Assembly (NCBI GenBank): GCA_028679325.1
Contig: JAJRBS010000129.1
Coordinates: forward strand, 1-6,437
Length of the DNA stretch: 6,437 bases
From: Methanoregulaceae archaeon
GTDB taxonomy: Archaea; Halobacteriota; Methanomicrobia; Methanomicrobiales; Methanospirillaceae
Direction of reading: 5' to 3'
The notes under the pieces are model-generated. The model saw nothing but the letters and a program-made list of their open reading frames with translations, did no database searches and was not told the DNA's origin. This document shows, one piece after another, positions 5,089 through 6,437 of this stretch. Position numbers and translations under genes: made by a program. Within the stretch, counting starts at the first letter, position 1. Each line of letters starts with the position of its first letter.

Positions 5089-6351
5089 CTACATGTACGA
5101 TTTCCAGATCTCATACTTCTCGAAAAATTCATCCCGGGAAACAGGTGAATTTCCGATCATTGCAGTGACATCATCCCTGTCAAAGAGTTTAACGCCGGAT
5201 ACTGATGCCGATTGTTTTGCATCGTCGGTAAAGTGATTGTTTGTCATGATCCATGCCTGATTTGCTCTTGCAGATTTTTTCGCACTGTATACCTGCTCAA
5301 CAGAAGCATGATCAACCCGCTGACCTTGTCTCTTCGCCTGGATGGCCGTCGTCATATCTGCTCTCTTAACGATCAGGTCGGCTCCGTTGCGCCTCGCCAG
5401 GGGAACCATTTCCACAGAATACCCCTGTTTTTGAAAGAATACTTTCAGGAAGAATTCGAATTCCTTTCCTTCCATCGTGTCAATATCGTCAATCATGATA
5501 TAATCTTGCGAAGATTCAGGCGATGCTGCTGCAACCGGCCGTGATTCTCCTGATTGAGGTCTCTCTGGTCGTATCAATTGTTTTTTTTCAGGCAATGCTT
5601 CCGGCAACAGCGGTTCTCCTTGCCGGAGTTTTCCTGCCTGAAGGTATTGAGGTTCGTCTGTCCGGGATTCACCTGATTCCTGGGATCGCGATTCCTTTCG
5701 ATGCCGGGTTGCTGGTTGGAGTACCTTTACACCGATCAGGAGGAGAGAAAGAAAAATTGCCATATACAAAAGGAAGAGGAGGTAATTGCTCTTCCCCGAT
5801 GCTGATACAATCTGCACAGGGGCTTCTGTTGGCCTCGCCTCCACGTAAGGAATAGAAGGTCGTGGCGGTACAGTCGTTAAATCTCCGGACAGATAAAAAA
5901 CAATGTCATCAAAGTCCCCGTCTCCTCCTCCATACGATTCTTCAAAGCCTACACGCAAGCCTGTCGCCGAAGACATGACCTGGGCATGCGGCCTCTTATC
6001 CGGGTTTCTGCCAGCTGGCCCGGTAAAGAAGGTTGACCGGGGGTCGGAATTATTGGTGATATAAAATATCAATTCCTCGCCCTTTCTGAATTTTTCCAGA
6101 TTTCTGTTGTAGTTCAAGGGTAATTCGTCCATCGATCCAAAAATGATACTCTCGGGCTCGAGAAGTCCGAACCTCATGTCGGGATTCGGATCGTTTCCGC
6201 CAAAAGTGATGACGACGTCCCGGGCATCCGAGCTCGCAAAGATCTGGGATCCGAATGACGTCTCATCCGACGGCACAGCGGCCGATGTCGTCAGGAGGAG
6301 AAGAGTGATTGCAATGAAGAAAATGCATGGTCTGCATGGAAGGAAACGCAT
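5089..6351 (-). CDS. Secreted-domain/TM/nuclease fusion: signal peptide, DUF4114-like domain, TM helix, Mrr-type endonuclease domain
   Basis: A 420-residue protein with two halves on opposite sides of the membrane. Residues 1-25 form a signal peptide (Arg2, Arg7, core FFIAITLLLL, likely cleavage after SAA). Residues about 91-155 match the DUF4114 pattern: FYITNN, FFTGPAGRNPD, then GFEESYGGGDGDFDDIVFYL (135-154), an Asp-rich loop likely to bind a cation. A Pro-rich stretch (160-178) leads to one helix at about 189-210. A positively charged segment (TRHRKESR, 215-222) follows, placing the C-terminus in the cytoplasm. After a polar linker, residues 290-395 form an Mrr-like restriction-endonuclease domain: EGKEFEFFLKVFFQKQGY, NGADLIV with Asp325, and AIQAK with Gln338 and Lys340, the PD-(D/E)xK core with the Mrr QxK form. 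Mrr domains cleave DNA, often modified DNA. The role here is unknown; a membrane-linked defence or DNA-uptake nuclease is inference. The ATG at 6351 lacks a Shine-Dalgarno site. Base composition is more AT-rich than the neighbours. Confidence 0.88.
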   Translation of the reverse strand: MRFLPCRPCIFFIAITLLLLTTSAAVPSDETSFGSQIFASSDARDVVITFGGNDPNPDMRFGLLEPESIIFGSMDELPLNYNRNLEKFRKGEELIFYITNNSDPRSTFFTGPAGRNPDKRPHAQVMSSATGLRVGFEESYGGGDGDFDDIVFYLSGDLTTVPPRPSIPYVEARPTEAPVQIVSASGKSNYLLFLLYMAIFLSLLLIGVKVLQPATRHRKESRSQESGESRTDEPQYLQAGKLRQGEPLLPEALPEKKQLIRPERPQSGESRPVAAASPESSQDYIMIDDIDTMEGKEFEFFLKVFFQKQGYSVEMVPLARRNGADLIVKRADMTTAIQAKRQGQRVDHASVEQVYSAKKSARANQAWIMTNNHFTDDAKQSASVSGVKLFDRDDVTAMIGNSPVSRDEFFEKYEIWKSYM

Positions 6352-6379
6352 CGCTCATAGTCCCGAACAGGCTCGATTG

Positions 6380-6409
6380 AAAATATCTATCCAACGGTAT
6401 GTATATTTT
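6380..6409. repeat. Inverted repeat AAAATAT...ATATTTT spanning the promoter of the DUF4114-Mrr gene
   Basis: Seven-base arms at 6380-6386 and 6403-6409 are exact inverted copies separated by 16 bases. One arm lies inside the TATA-like box and the other near the predicted transcription start. It may be an operator, or just a by-product of AT-rich sequence. Confidence 0.3.
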
Positions 6410-6413
6410 TCGA
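6396..6413 (-). promoter_or_regulatory. Candidate BRE/TATA promoter of the DUF4114-Mrr gene
   Basis: Minus-strand CGAAAAATATACATACC is the best archaeal BRE/TATA match in the window. It predicts a transcription start near 6378 and a leader of about 27 bases. A second A/T-rich stretch (ATAGATATTT, 6390-6381) is closer to the start codon and could serve as an alternative with a very short leader. Confidence 0.5.
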
Positions 6414-6437
6414 CAATCAATATTTATCGGACATTTT

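Noticed and set aside
5523..5855. A 110-codon plus-strand frame with hydrophobic stretches opposite the nuclease fusion
   Set aside because: The hydrophobic look comes from the antisense of the TM and linker region of the minus-strand gene; no start signal or family resemblance.

Overview
The window looks like a chromosomal segment of a euryarchaeon, most likely a methanogen of the Methanomicrobiales type. This is inferred, not proven. The grounds are archaeal-style BRE/TATA-like boxes placed to give leaderless or nearly leaderless mRNAs, few Shine-Dalgarno sites, a lipobox-bearing solute-binding protein, and a short RNB-family RNase without bacterial cold-shock domains. There are six protein genes, densely packed. 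Every gap is shorter than 100 bases, and I see no tRNA, rRNA, CRISPR array, insertion sequence or attachment site.

Layout. On the minus strand (read right to left) three genes follow each other: an RNB-family exoribonuclease (3618-2161), a membrane-anchored YkuE/YaeI-like metallophosphoesterase (2117-1164), and the substrate-binding lipoprotein of a branched-chain-amino-acid/amide type ABC transporter. The last begins at 1097 and runs off the left edge, so its C-terminus is missing. Each of the three has its own TATA-like box, so they need not be an operon. Divergent from the RNase gene, on the plus strand, is a flavodoxin-fold NAD(P)H:quinone oxidoreductase (3699-4301). It converges on a minus-strand six-helix CDF-like transporter (4997-4374, GTG start). 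The right end is taken up by a minus-strand gene (6351-5089) for a signal peptide, DUF4114-like domain, single membrane helix, charged linker and Mrr-type PD-(D/E)xK nuclease domain, with a good TATA box upstream.

The first five genes look like ordinary housekeeping or accessory functions without an obvious shared pathway. The most unusual object is the DUF4114-TM-Mrr protein. Its predicted topology puts a beta-rich, probably cation-binding domain outside the cell and a DNA-cleaving-type domain inside. Its sequence is visibly more AT-rich than the neighbours. It could be a membrane-linked defence or DNA-processing factor, but the window contains no partner gene that would prove this.
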